NCBI RefSeq assembly: GCF_963082655.1
Contig: NC_081552.1
Span: forward strand, 496,001-560,000
From: Stomoxys calcitrans
Lineage: Eukaryota; Arthropoda; Insecta; Diptera; Muscidae
Direction of reading: 5' to 3'
DNA length: 64,000 nt
Shown in pieces: positions 12,116 to 23,499 of this stretch. The notes under the pieces were generated by a model, which searched no databases, was not told where the DNA came from, and was given only the letters and a program-made list of their open reading frames with translations. Made by a program: the position numbers and the translations under genes. Position 1 is the first letter of the stretch. Every line of letters begins with the position of its first letter.

Positions 12116-12219
12116 CCAAAAGAGTACAAAAGCCAAGCGGCAATTTGGAAAATAAAGCAGAACTCTGAGTTTGGAGAAAATGCTACCAATAGAAGAATTT
12201 TGGAGATTTCCAATGCTGA

Positions 12220-12860
12220 TCCGTTCAAATCAGTCCAAAAATTACAGTGCAATACGTAACCGATTGCGCCAGAGCAATAAACATGGTCGTACTGTTCGCA
12301 AAATGCTGTCAATAAGCAAGCAAAACAAGCAAAAAGATGAGAATTTTATGAGGAACACGTATTAAAGTCTCCAAATTTTTGGAACAAGGTCTTTTTTTTT
12401 GGACAGATGAATCTGTGGTAAGACTTAAATTTCCCATGACATGGTTTATGTATGGCGCAATTCCAGCGAGCTGCTCTACTCTACCTTCATTTAAGTTATT
12501 AGAAAAGGGAATAATGGTTTGGGAATGTTTATCAGCAATCTTAGAGGAAACTGCAATACCAGAAGGTAGGCGACTCACAGGCCAATATTTTATCCTGCAA
12601 CAGGACAATGCGCAAAACTAATTAAGGATTATTTAAATAGAGGAAATATAAATGTTTTAATTTAAAATGGCCTCCACAGAGCCCACACCCATCTCCGATC
12701 GAAAATGTGTGGGCTATTTTGAAAATGCGCTTACCGGAGGATAAGCCCGAAAATCTGGTGGTATTGAAAAAGGGCATCCTCTGACATTGGACCAAATTTC
12801 CCATCTAGGAATGTAAAATGTGTCTATTGCTAACAGACTTGGAAAAATATCTACCCAAAA
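12220..12860 (+). mobile_element. Tc1-like transposase pseudogene (DD34E type)
   Basis: Frame-shifted remains of a Tc1-family transposase: RTVRKMLSISKQNKQK, FWTDESVVRL (first catalytic D), KGIMVWECLSA, FILQQDNAQN (second D) and SPHPSPIENVWAILKMRL (catalytic E). The D-to-E spacing is about 34 residues when the frame shift is ignored. Stops and frame shifts near 12365 and 12622 rule out function. Terminal repeats were not identified. Confidence 0.75.
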
Positions 12861-13024
12861 CGTCGGTCATTGCGGATAGTAATGTACTGACAACTTACTT
12901 TTGCCACATGAATTTTGATGTAAAAATTCAATTTACAACACTTGCTAAAAGGACAAACCAAAAAAATTAACAATAAATTATTCGTGCATACTTTTATAAA
13001 AAAAAGTTTCGCCAACTTATGTTT

Positions 13025-13390
13025 ACCACCGTAGCGCAGAGGTTAGCATGTCCGCCTATGACGCTGAACGCCTGAGTTGGAATCCTGGCGAGACTATCAG
13101 AAAAAATTTTCAGCGGTGGTTTTTCCCTCCTAACATTTGTGAGTTACTATGCCATGTAAAACTTCTCTCCAAAGAGGTGTCGCACTGCGGCACGCCGTTC
13201 GGACCCAAATCCTGGCGAGACCATCAGTAAAAATTATCAGCGGTGGTTTTCCCCTCCTAATGCTGGCAACATTTGTGAGTTACTATGCCACTAAAAAACT
13301 TCTCTCCAAAGAGGTGTCGCACTGCGCCACGCCTTTCGGACTCGAATCCTGGCGAAACCATATATCACCACAATTCGACAAAATCCGACC
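13025..13390 (+). repeat. tRNA-derived SINE with internal tandem duplication
   Basis: The head reads ACCACCGTAGCGCAGAGGTT (A box TAGCGCAGAGG) and GCCTGAGTTGGAATCCTGGC (B box, diverged). The body TTTTCAGCGGTGGTTTT, AACTTCTCTCCAAAGAGGTG and GGCACGCCGTTCGGAC follows. At 13205 the sequence returns to AATCCTGGCGAGACCATCAG and repeats the body, and a third partial entry begins at about 13343. The normal 3' half is missing. Confidence 0.75.
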
Positions 13391-13391
13391 T

Positions 13392-14115
13392 TAATCGGTA
13401 GATAGGTCTGCATGGCAACAATATCCAAATATAGTCCGATCTCCACCACATTCAGGACGATGTGTAGCGAAATCGGATAATAATGGACCATTAATGGGGG
13501 AAAGTCGTTTAATTGGCAGATGAATCTATTTGGCCCACTATATCCAAATATGATGTTATACTGAACCAACCTAGGCATGGACGTCGAACGTCGAACAGCT
13601 CGCTGTGCAGATTTTGGGGTAATAAATATGCATTTTATGTCCCACGAACCTAAATTGAGAGATCTGTTTTAGCCAAATATGGTCCGATCTAGACCATACT
13701 CGGCACGTTTGTCTCGAGAGCCTAACACCACCCACTGAGCTAAATATCAGCGAAATCGGGCAATAAATGCGTGTTTTATGATCCCAAGACTTTAAACCGG
13801 GAGATCGGTATAGGTATGTAGCGAGGGGCCTAGCAAAACTCGCTGTGCCAAATTTCAGCAAAATGGGGCGTAAATGCGCCCAAAGACATTAAATCGGGAG
13901 ATCCGACTACACGGGGGGCTCTATCAACATACAGTCCGATGCAACACATCCTCGAACTTAGCCTGCCTATGAGCAAACAAAGAATCTGTATTGAATTCCA
14001 GCTCAATATCTTCATTCTTAAAGACTTTAGCGTGATTTCAACAGACAAACGGACGGTCAGGGCTAGATCATTTTAGAACGAACAAGAATATGTGTTATAA
14101 ACCCTACTCCTTTGG
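13392..14115 (-). repeat. Family A element, reverse
   Basis: In plus orientation the internal units come first (repeated ...CGAAATCGG..., GGGAGATC). Then come CCTCGAACTTAGCCTGCCTA, CAATATCTTCATTCTTAAAG, the reduced tract CAGACAAACGGACGGTCAGG and CTTTGGTGGTGGACATA. This order is the reverse of the copy at 8568. Confidence 0.65.
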
Positions 14116-14119
14116 TGGT

Positions 14120-14735
14120 GGACATAACAAAGTTATTGATTCAAATGTCAAAAAGGGTCCGAGTCTGAGAAAAGGTCAATCTCGAAGTTAGCCACAGGGC
14201 AATGAAAGGAAGAGAAACGTCGTTCGCACCCCGATTTCAACAGAATAAGGTGCAACTCATCATTGATTTGAAATTCCCTTTATTTCCTTGTCAGTCTAAA
14301 AGCTACGAATGAAATTTCTTTAAAAAAGGCTTGGAACAGATGATTTCCCTTGAACTTCACTGCATGGCAATACAAAACCAATCAGCATGGCAATACAAAA
14401 TCCTATTTATTATGATTGTCTTTGTCCTTACGGGCAAACAGAAGTACAATAGAAAGTAAGAAAAAAATATTTTTTTTCATAGATGAGCGTTTGCAGGCCC
14501 ATTAACATATGTTCCCGAAAATTTGCAAAATCTGTTTTTACTGCGACGGCCAGTATTATATACTCAGGAGTTGTCTGTGGTGCATAATACTTGATACGCA
14601 GACAACTTCGAGATGCTGTCACTTTGCGGTATCGCAATGAATGAAAATCCCCTGTCGGCCCCCTTTTGATGGTGAGCTAATGGTTTTAGGAATATATATG
14701 GCTGGAGAAAACAGAGAATTCAGTTTAATTTGTGT
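14120..14735. other. Region 3' of Dichaete, no recognised feature
   Basis: Mostly unique-looking AT-rich sequence between a family A element and the Dichaete polyadenylation signal. No gene and no known repeat could be recognised. Confidence 0.3.
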
Positions 14736-14741
14736 TTTATT
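14736..14741 (-). other. Candidate polyadenylation signal of Dichaete
   Basis: TTTATT on the plus strand is AATAAA on the Dichaete strand, about 310 bases downstream of the stop codon. It is the first canonical hexamer I find in the right orientation. The implied 3' UTR is AU-rich. Confidence 0.5.
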
Positions 14742-15047
14742 CAATTAAATAATACTTTTGGAATTGGAAGTGCTCTTTCTTCAGTTATTTACAATTGTTT
14801 GGAATGTTATGTAGCGAGGAGGGCAATTACAATGACATACATATGTAGGATAATTAAAATGAGAATAAAAACAAAACAACAAACAATAGTCACAATCCTT
14901 AAAATTAGGCGCTCTTACGATTAGTTAAAACTAGAAATACATTTACAATATAGAGATTTGTCGTTAGTTTTTTTGTTGGGGGTGGGGGAATGCTGTTGGA
15001 GGGGATGGCAGATAGCATTCGTCTTGGAGACCTAGGAGGTGGGAACT

Positions 15048-16247
15048 TCAGTATAATACTGGAACTGGTCTCCTCAGGGCATTGTCCATGTGTCCATCCA
15101 GGCCATTGGGGGTAGCGGTGCCGGGCGACGAACCGGGCGATGAGGTGGACGATGAGTTGTAGAGGCCGGCGGCAGCTGCGTTTGCCGAGTGTGCTGCATA
15201 GAGTGAGGGTGCTGAGATGCCTGAATATATGCCGGAGTAGAAACTACTGAGAGTTGTGGGTGGCAGCTGGGAGGACTTTTGGGCTTCGAGGACATTGTGG
15301 GATTGGTTAGAGGCGGCGGCAGCCGCTGCTGCTTGCGACTGATGCAGTTTCGAGAGGGCCAAGGGATCGAAACCACCAAAATAGGGAACCGGATATGGTT
15401 GGTCCAGGTGATGCGATGGGGCAAAGTACGGCGGCAGTTGGTGGAATGGATTGTAGGAGCCCGAGCCGGGATTAGCGTTGGCTCCTAGTTTTTGCTGTCC
15501 ATTCACTTGCATTTGCAGAGCGCCCTGGGGACCAGCTGTCAGGGGATTTTTTGGCTTGCGACGTGGACGATATTTGTAGTCGGGGTGTTCTTTCATGTGC
15601 AGGGCCCGGAGTCTTTTGGCTTCGTCAATAAATGGACGTTTCTCAGATTCGGCCAGCAGTTTCCACTCGGCCCCCAATCGCTTCGATATCTCGGAATTAT
15701 GCATTTTAGGATTATCCTTCGCAATTTGACGCCGCTGCAATCGAGACCAGACCATAAAAGCATTCATCGGCCTCTTGATGTGGCCTTCCTGACCGGGCGA
15801 GGTGGGATGGTGGTGGCCAACATTGCCCCCACCATTGTGTAATCCATGATTTCCGCCCATGGACCCTTGGCTGCCGATACTACCAGCCGATCCTATCGAG
15901 GAGTTGGGCGAGAGTGTGTGCTGGCCCACTGTGCTTTGCATGTGATTCAAATTACTGCCTAGCCCTAGGGCGTGATTATTGCCCTGGCCTGCCATGTGGC
16001 CCATGCTGGCCGTTCCCATAATTGAGTTGCCATTGGAGGCACTGTGGCCACCTACGGGCGATCCTCCCATGGCTGCGGATATGGCCGCCAAACTACTGCT
16101 TTGGGAAAAGTGCATTACACGTTTTATGTCCATGTCACTTGGGCTAATTGTACTCTGTGGAGCATAGTCGCCCGGAGTGGGAATGTCTAGGCCCTGACCA
16201 CCCAAATGAAATCCATAGTTCGGGTGTGACGATAATGCTGCCATCAT
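15048..16247 (-). CDS. D: SoxB HMG-box transcription factor Dichaete
   Basis: Dichaete (fish-hook) is a group B Sox protein that binds and bends DNA in the nucleus. In Drosophila it acts in embryonic segmentation, neural development and hindgut formation. The 399-residue reading frame is uninterrupted and intronless. The N-terminus [17 protein letters not shown] resembles the Drosophila start, and an in-frame TAA lies immediately before the first ATG, so translation cannot begin further upstream. The HMG box spans about residues 155-230 ([17 protein letters not shown] to [14 protein letters not shown]). Before it lies a Gly/Ser/His-rich low-complexity region containing [13 protein letters not shown]. 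After it come [18 protein letters not shown], an alanine run near residue 310, [20 protein letters not shown] and the terminal RRPVPVLY, all features I recognise from Drosophila Dichaete rather than Sox21a, Sox21b or SoxN. The flanks hold few mobile elements, as expected for a gene with extensive enhancers. Confidence 0.97.
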   Translation of the reverse strand: MMAALSSHPNYGFHLGGQGLDIPTPGDYAPQSTISPSDMDIKRVMHFSQSSSLAAISAAMGGSPVGGHSASNGNSIMGTASMGHMAGQGNNHALGLGSNLNHMQSTVGQHTLSPNSSIGSAGSIGSQGSMGGNHGLHNGGGNVGHHHPTSPGQEGHIKRPMNAFMVWSRLQRRQIAKDNPKMHNSEISKRLGAEWKLLAESEKRPFIDEAKRLRALHMKEHPDYKYRPRRKPKNPLTAGPQGALQMQVNGQQKLGANANPGSGSYNPFHQLPPYFAPSHHLDQPYPVPYFGGFDPLALSKLHQSQAAAAAAASNQSHNVLEAQKSSQLPPTTLSSFYSGIYSGISAPSLYAAHSANAAAAGLYNSSSTSSPGSSPGTATPNGLDGHMDNALRRPVPVLY

Positions 16248-17930
16248 TTAAGCACTGCTGAACTTCTTCGAGATCGACTATTGAAAAACAACTAAACTGT
16301 GTTTCTTCTTTCTATTTTCTTGACACAATCGTTTCTTTGTGCATATGTGTATTTTGATATTATATTGTCACTTCTTGTATTAGCATTTATTTGTTCTGCG
16401 TTTCTGGTTTTTATTTCTTGTTTGCTATTGTTTTATAATTATTTCTTTTTTTTATTATTTTAAACAACACAACAACACTTCTTCTCTTCTTCCCTTCACG
16501 ACTTGTGTTCAAATCAAGAGCTAATTCAACACTGATGTAATCATAAAATTCTAACTACCGACACGATTCCAACCGAATATGCTCGATGCCTCAAAAATTC
16601 TCTTTCTCTCTCTCCCTGTTGCAAAGTACGCTGAATACAACCGCTGAATAGAGAGTTGTGCTCAGCACATCGTCGACGCAACCCATTGCCCACACTCAGT
16701 GTGTGTGTGTGTGTGTGTGGTTGCGAGTGCAGTAACAGCAACCAACACAGCACAGCTATGTCACACACACACAGCGTCACCATCATTCATCGACACATTG
16801 GCTAGAGGAGCACGAGAAAAAACCAAACGAGCTAGCCGTTGGATAGACGAGTGCGAACGAGACAGTTATGCATGCTCTCATTTCCCGTTTACCTGTGTGC
16901 CGCCGCCAGAGGCAAGTTAATGGATAGTGTGTCTTTTTTTCTCTTGCTCCTGTGTCTCTTTTGTTCACCCTATGTTCGGTGCATTATTCATTTGTGCGTT
17001 GTTTGGTTGGTGTTGTTGGTTGCTTTGTCGCATTGTGTCATCGTCATTGAGAGGTGTGTTTCGTCTCAATACAATAATGCGCTGTGCTATGCTTGTTTTT
17101 GTTCACAGAAAGAGTAAACTGGCATTGAGTTGTCGCTATTGTTGCGTTGTGTTCATTATGGGCAACTTTGCTTCCCATACTCCAAATAAATGGAGAAGAA
17201 AGCATGGAATTAAAACGTTTCTAAAATTAAACTTTTCTCATTTTTGTTTCTGTTCTATTTGGCCATTGTTACGACCATTGTTTGCTAACTTTTATTATGG
17301 CCCGCACAAAAGGCAACATTCACCATTTGTTGTTATTGCTACTCCCATTTGATACCTACCAGTAGTTTTACATACAAACACTATATACCTATTGAGATGT
17401 GTGTTAATTTATATTAAATATGTATATTGTCATGTACATATGTACCTACATATATACAAACATACGCATGTGTGTATGCACCACACCTATCAGGCAAACC
17501 CCCTTCTTCGTCACACTCCTATATACAACATATCCATACATACAACACTTGAAATACATTAGTGTCTAACTGAGATTTTTTTAAAGTCTGCAACTTATGT
17601 TGCCTTCTCATCTAAGTCCTTTTAATAACGGATCCTGTGTCTTTGTTGAAATAGTAGATTGGCGTTGCCCCCAAACTATGAAACGCGTAAGCCACTCCGT
17701 TAACCTACGGTTGAAAATATTTGTGATGCAAGTAAATGCATCCCTCTACCTCTTGTACGAGTACACATTGAAATGTTCAATGAACGTGGTAGAACTTTTG
17801 TGTACATTTGTTAGCTGTAAGCTCGGCCACGACGAATGATGACTTGTTGTAAACAAAAGCCAAATGAGCGTAATTCACTCCACATGCATGATTTCATTCA
17901 AATCCTGTAAGATTAGTGGCCCCTGCAATC
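16248..17930. promoter_or_regulatory. Dichaete upstream region, repeat-poor
   Basis: This should contain the 5' UTR and promoter of Dichaete on the minus strand; no TATA box could be assigned with confidence. The stretch is AT-rich with T-rich blocks (16370-16460), a (GT)n run at 16699-16719 and many TGTG/CACA motifs. ORFs of up to 141 codons on the plus strand (16839-17352) are Cys/Val/Phe-rich products of low-complexity sequence and are not supported as genes. No mobile element was recognised until about 18.2 kb. Confidence 0.45.
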
Positions 17931-18199
17931 TCGAGAGGAGTGTTATATGAGAGCTACATGTATCTGAAATGGAGATTTTTTATATATCGAAGCTAATCTA
18001 GTTATGAATAGCATTTGAATAGAAAAAAAAGAAAAAAATTGTATGCCAAATTTGCCCCAATTTAAATATGATTTTTTTGTCGATTTAAAATGGACCAAAG
18101 ATTTCTAGTCTCAAGTCAAATATCTAATGTCATCAGTTCGATAACGGACAATCGCATTTTTGGGCTGTATAAAGTAATGGGTTGTTTGAGAAGTGCATT

Positions 18200-18375
18200 T
18201 TTTCATTAATATGCCCATCGAGAACATCAGAAAAAATGCCTGCGGTGGTTATCCCCTGCTAATGCTGAACATATTGGTGAGGTGTAGTGTCGTTTGAAAA
18301 AGTAGTATGGCAGCTATGTAATAGCTTTTTCCCAAAGAGGTGTCACACTGCGGCACGCCGCACTATGGGTGGAAA
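18200..18375 (+). repeat. SINE body fragment
   Basis: GAGAACATCAGAAAAAATGC, GCGGTGGTTATCCCCTGCTA, CCCAAAGAGGTGTCACACTG and CGGCACGCCG match the SINE body. The head and the 3' tail are absent. Confidence 0.65.
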
Positions 18376-18671
18376 TGGGAAAATGTGGCCAAAATCCAAT
18401 AACACCCACAAATGTGCCGAGTCCGAGTTTGATGGAATTTGTAATGATTGCAGAAGATACGTTTTATTTTCATATTTTGACATTAAGACACCCTATAGAG
18501 GCACAGAGTTGAATTACGTGGTGTCAACCATTTACCATTTTTACCATCGTTTACTTTGTAGGACTTATACTTTTGCATGATTTTTTTCTTGTATCGAAAG
18601 AACTCATCGAGATGAACAAAATTTAGTCAAAATATATGTATGCCTTATTGTCTCATGCGGGAGATATTGAC

Positions 18672-19085
18672 TACACCCAGAAAAATTAATCTGTCTGATG
18701 ATATTATATAAAAAAATTTATTTTGTGTATAAATCCATTCAAAATGTTTTAACTTCTTAACAACAGTTGAGGCATTTGCTTTATATTAATAAAAAAAAAT
18801 GGCAATTTAAGGCGTAAAGCTTTTTTTTTCAAAAGCATATATATAATAGTAGTAGTTATTTAAAAACAAATTTAGTTATATGCTTATAAAATTGCAAAAC
18901 AAGATGGAATATAAAAATTTTGGAAATATTTACGATATTTTTGAGCTTTTTTACTTTTTTGAATTTGAAAACAGCAGAAAATGTTTGCTGTTGTAGTAAC
19001 AAATTACTGCTGTCCCATTTCAGCAGACTTTCTGCTGTTTCAGCAAACAGTTTGGTGTTTTTACTAACAAATTTCTATGGGTGTA
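18672..19085. mobile_element. Repeat D, MITE-like element (414 bp)
   Basis: It is bounded by TACACCCAGAAAAATTA on the left and AAATTTCTATGGGTGTA on the right, an imperfect inverted pair. The right half carries the signature CAGCAGAAAATGTTTGCTG and TTTCTGCTGTTTCAGCAAAC. Fragments with the same signature lie near 23140-23230, 31120-31205 and 37915-37950. No coding sequence is present. The superfamily is unknown to me, and the target duplication is not obvious. Confidence 0.5.
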
Positions 19086-19400
19086 CCATAAATACGTCGC
19101 CCTATTTTGTACTAAAATGGCTTTGCTGTGCACATCTCTCAACCAATGTTTACGAAATTTGGAACAGACTGTTTTATTAAGACTCTTAATATAGCCGATG
19201 AATTTTATAGAAATCCGTTCAATTTTGGATATAGCTGTCATATATATGTACAACCCAAATTGCGCTAATACCCATGTTATGAAGCGGATTTGCCCGAAAT
19301 TTGCTATATAGAACTTTTTTGCACCTCTAACAACACATATTAAATTTCATTGCAATCGGTATTTATTTATCGGCATTTATTGACAAATCTTTACAAAATT
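19086..19400 (+). repeat. Family B internal unit remnant
   Basis: GATGAATTTTATAGAAATCC, TGGATATAGCTGTCATATAT and related strings match family B internal units. The 5' and 3' ends are absent. Confidence 0.45.
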
Positions 19401-20040
19401 TGCCACATGAAAGTGTTTTTTACCTCGCAATCTACATAATTTCAGTAGCTATTAGCTACGCATTGCAAGTCAACATTTTGTAGGCGATTTGCGATTTCTA
19501 AAAAAAGTTTAAAATTTATGGAGCAAAAAGTAAAATCGTAACATAGGCTTATATGGGATACGGCTACAAACAATTTTCAATGAACTGCTCTATCAAAAAG
19601 TATCTGTGTAGTATTTCACGTGGATACCTCTCTCCCCTTTCATGATATAGTGATTTTATTTTAAGACTTACGGAAAGAAGCTGTTAAATCAGAAAAGTGG
19701 CTATATCAGCTAAAACACAAAAACGTGCACAAATTTCTTTTGCTAAATGTTAAAGGGGACTTTGATGATGATATTTAATTTAAATTTTGGTTAACGGTCG
19801 GCGATTGCAGGAGAAGTATATCAAATTATATAAGAATATCGGAGTAAAAAGTAGGGTTGTGAAAAAACATTTTTTTACCACAAAAAAATTTTTGTTTAAA
19901 AAAAATGTTTGCAAAAATTCTAGAATAAGTAGAGAACAAAATAATATCAAAATTTAAATTATTTGTATTAGTTTATAAAAACGTAAAATTCTAATAATTT
20001 GTAAAGTTTAATACAAAATATTTGGGTAATTTTCATGTTG
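19400..20040. other. AT-rich intergenic DNA
   Basis: Strongly AT-rich with A/T runs (for example 19870-19930). No ORF, RNA gene or recognised repeat. Confidence 0.3.
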
Positions 20041-20084
20041 AACTGTGGACAGGCAAAATCCAAACTCACACTCACTATGATTTT

Positions 20085-20250
20085 CTTCGATTTCCGGCCA
20101 TAGTGCGCCGTTCGGACTCGGCCTATAAAAAGGAAGTTCCTCGCCATTCAGCTTAAACTTGAACCGGACAGCGCTCATTGATTTTTTGAGAAGTTTGTTC
20201 CCGCATACTTAATGGAATGTTTGTATGACAATTTTCTATTTTTGTAGGAG
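20085..20250 (+). repeat. SINE 3' half fragment
   Basis: AGTGCGCCGTTCGGACTCGG, CCATTCAGCTTAAACTTGAA and CTTAATGGAATGTTTGTATG correspond to the SINE 3' half. Confidence 0.65.
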
Positions 20251-20489
20251 TCAACACGGGAGGTCGCTTTATTTGGGAGGTTATATCTAATAATGGACAT
20301 ATACAAGCGGTATTCTTCACTTCCCAAACCAAAACAAATTAAAATTAAGGTTTCTACGGGTTCAAGAAGTCTTTATTCGTCGCGTACCCATTATCAATGG
20401 TCTAGAACAGCAAACATTTTCTATTGGTGAAAAGGCGGTTGTGACAATAGCTCGTGGCCTGTGACAGCAGCTCGATGGAAATCCACTGT

Positions 20490-20590
20490 TGTAAGAAACA
20501 GATGCGTTCCGGAAAAAACGACAGTTTGGTGGGGCTTATGGGCTGGTGGGTGGGCCCATGGTCTGGTTCAAAGGCGACTGTGAACCGTCA
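20490..20590 (+). mobile_element. Mariner-like transposase fragment
   Basis: The frame reads PEKTTVWWGLWAGG, the same block as PEKVTVWWGLWADG at 3188-3240. Only this short block survives. It is joined directly to LINE RNase H sequence. Confidence 0.5.
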
Positions 20591-20900
20591 ACGGCTTCTC
20601 CCTGGATAATACAATCCGCTTTGTTTGAGTGCCGAGCCATAGCAGAGTAAGGGGGAATGAAAGAGCAGACGATTTGGCACTGAGGGCCTAAGGACTGCCG
20701 TCAATAGACTAAGTTATTCCGAAGGGGCGACGCAGTCGGGGTTAACGGCATGGGCGACTTCGGGCGCACTTGTGCAGAATAGGTGCGACAAGTGCATAGC
20801 ATTGTAGGGCATGTAGGGAAAATGATGAGGCGTTGGAGCATTTCCTATGTCATTGCTCGGCTTCCGATATTCTGTCTTCACCTAAGTGCCGGTGAATATC
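20590..20900 (+). mobile_element. LINE RNase H domain remnant
   Basis: GNERADDLALRA at about 20653-20688 is the conserved late RNase H block (GNE-x-AD) of jockey/I-type LINEs. It is followed in shifted frames by a Cys/His-rich tail typical of the ORF2 C-terminus (NRCDKC, then FLCHC-like codons near 20840). It is broken by stops and frame shifts. Confidence 0.6.
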
Positions 20901-21890
20901 GGACTTGAACAGGTTAGGAAATAAGAAAATTAACAATTGGAGTCCCTAGTGATTCTGCAGTCAGATAAGTAGGTTTTTCCGAGCATGTGAAGAGGTGACT
21001 GATGTCATGGGGTTCTGTGGTGCTTCCAGGGCAGATACTAGCAATGGTTTCCTACACCATACATACAGTATCCAGTATCGTGCAAGCACGTTCTGCATGA
21101 GGAGGTTATGAGTGGACCCGTGATGTGTTGTCGGATTGCCCCCTAAACATTCATACACTACTTCTGACATACATCGGAGGGAGTTTCACCACAAGATTCT
21201 TCTGGTGAGCTTCTCCCTGAACAGATCCCTGTTTAATAACGACCGTTATAGACATTGTTAGGTAAGTTGGGCCAGTAAAAAGGAAGTAAATTTTTGCTTG
21301 TCTCTCATTGCGCTGGATAGACAATAAAATGTTCAGCAAGAAATTTTGTTGGCAAAGATAATTTTAAATTGTGGAATATTACTGTAAAGAAGCTATCTGA
21401 TCCATCCATTGGTATTCATTTCGAAATGTGGCTGAGCTTGCTCGCATAGAAAAAAGTTTGCTGAAAATAGGAATTGTTGCAATTCCTTTGCGTTTTGTAA
21501 TGACAAGCCACCAATGACAGAGGAAGTGAGAACAAAAACCCACCATTAGTAGACGTGCACGCACCCAACTTGGTGGGGAGTTGGTTTCGAATTCGAATGT
21601 TTATATATTTTGGAAAATTTTGATATATAGCAATCAAAAATTTCCAAAATATATAAACAAGAATAAATAAAAATAAATGCAGCCTAGCATATCGAAGTTG
21701 TATAAAAAATGAATTAAAACATCTTTCTAAAACAACCTCAAGCCCAAAATGAAGAATAGTATGTACATATCCATCTATAGACACACCGATACATATATGG
21801 ATGTGTGTGTATTTAGGTGTATATGGAACACATAGCCCTGCTATATGTACATATGTATTTTACAACATTTTACATCGAACGAAGGAGAAG
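20900..21890. other. Intergenic, with one AT-rich hairpin
   Basis: No recognised gene. ORFs to 122 codons overlap on both strands and show no domain. A near-perfect inverted repeat lies at 21599-21658, listed separately. Confidence 0.3.
21599..21658. repeat. 26-bp AT-rich inverted repeat (hairpin)
   Basis: Arms 21599-21624 and 21633-21658 are reverse complements with a single mismatch, separated by the 8-base loop ATATAGCA. It could form an RNA or DNA hairpin. It is low in complexity, so chance or a small foldback element is as likely as a functional RNA. Confidence 0.7.
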
Positions 21891-21899
21891 GTAGAATAG

Positions 21900-22570
21900 T
21901 TAGGAAAGAATCCAACCATTGCAATGCACTGGTTACAGAGGAGAGCAAATACGACTAGAGGGAGGTGTTTGTGTGTGTGTGTGCATGTCGACTGGCACAA
22001 GAGGTTCCGCCAAACAGCTACAGCGCTTTTTCTTTGGCTGAATACGAATGGCTGGATGCTTTTGTTTCATTTGTGCGGAGTTTTCTATGCTGCTTGCCAT
22101 TCATCTTTGGATGTGTTATTGTGTTTCCATTGGCGTTGTGTTGTTGCAATGTGCAAGTGTGCGAAAGTTTTGTTGTATCCGTGCTCGGTATTGAGCCAAT
22201 CACAATGGGTCTAGTGTGGGAGCTTTTGTTGCCATTGTTTATGCGCAAAAGCTATGGCCATGCTCTTTGTTGTTGTGTTTGTGCATATACATCCATGTGC
22301 GTGGCGAGTGTTAGTTCGCATGATACATATATGAATGTGTGCCGAAAATTCTGTTCAGCAGCGAAGGGAAGATGTGAAAAGCCTATCTTCGCTTGAAGCT
22401 TACTCTGGCGAGGGCGCCTGCCAACAATCTCTTTTTTGGCCAATTAATTAAACCCTCAAATAAGAACAATGAGATAGCGATAGAAAAACCTTGTTGAAAC
22501 ATTTTTCAACCATTGAAATTTCTTCATTTCGATATTTCAAGTTAGGTATAACATAAATCGAAAATACAAA
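21900..22570. other. Low-repeat island
   Basis: Unique-looking sequence with TGTG-rich stretches. A 143-codon plus-strand ORF (21965-22396) is Cys/Val-rich, overlapped by ORFs in other frames and without any domain, so it is not called as a gene. Confidence 0.35.
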
Positions 22571-22599
22571 TGCAATTCTCTGTGAACGTATCCTACACC

Positions 22600-23480
22600 C
22601 AGAGAAATAAGTTTGCTGATATCAGCATATATTGTCTGCTGTTTACACCCTACACCATTACTGTGGTAAAGGGTATTATAACTTAGTGCACCCAGAAGGA
22701 AGAGAGATAGACCCATGCATAAGTATACCGATCGACTCAGAATCGTTCTCGGATTAGAAAGTGCAAAGTACAGATCCCAATTTTCATCCGACCGTCTTCA
22801 AATTTTCTTGGGCCTAGGACGAAGCCTATTGAAATTGGAATAAATCGGTTCAGATTTAGATATAGCTCCCCCATATGTATTTTCGTCCGATTTTGGCTAA
22901 TATGACTAAGTTATTTGTTAACCGATTCTCATAAGATATGGCACTAAGGTCTCTCTTATAACTCTTCTGATGACTGATGAATTTCATAGAAATCTGTTCA
23001 GATTTAGATATGCATTTGCTTTATGTTTGCTTTATAAAATTTTTGGCGGTATATTTAAAGCTATCCCCTGAAAACTAAAAGATAAGAAACAATATTTACT
23101 ATTCTGAAGCATTTATGCAATTTTTTGAGTACTATCTAAAAACACCAGAAAATGTTTGCTGCTTTGGCAAAAAATTATTGCTGGCCGGTTTTTAGCAGAT
23201 TTTCTGTTATAACAGCAAACATTTTTGCCGTTTTATTGTTTTAGTATTTTATAGACGTTTTGCATCGTATCTGTAGGCCAAAAGAGGCGTGTGTCTATAT
23301 ACATTTTTTAAATACAGAAAGCATACACCCAAAAGGTTTTCAAAAATTTTCCTCTCAAAAATGTGTCTGTTGCGGCTTTTGAAGCCTATCATAGTCCTTA
23401 GTAGCTTATTTTGCTACTATTATAACAGTAGTTCTGCTGTTTGCAATATCACCAAGCAGGCTGCTTTTTAAAAGTGAAAT
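22600..23480 (+). repeat. Repeat D with nested family B element
   Basis: Repeat D sequence (TACACCCAGAGAAATAAGTT, GATATCAGCATATATTG) is interrupted at about 22645 by a family B 5' end, CCCTACACCATTACTGTGG. Family B units follow to about 23030. Repeat D sequence resumes with CCAGAAAATGTTTGCTGC and AACAGCAAACATTTTTGCCG. The order implies that family B inserted into D. Confidence 0.5.
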
Positions 23481-23499
23481 AGTGAAACTGAAGAATAGA

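Noticed and set aside
15492..15842. 116-codon plus-strand ORF inside Dichaete, and the minus-strand ORF at 15074-15424
   Set aside because: Both are shadows of the conserved Dichaete reading frame.
16839..17352. ORFs of 92 and 141 codons upstream of Dichaete on the opposite strand
   Set aside because: T-rich sequence giving Cys/Phe/Leu-rich peptides in overlapping frames; no recognisable motif. Probably Dichaete upstream regulatory DNA.
21965..22396. 143-codon plus-strand ORF rich in Cys, Val and Phe
   Set aside because: It lies in TGTG-rich low-complexity DNA, is overlapped by ORFs in two other frames, and has no domain or splice context.
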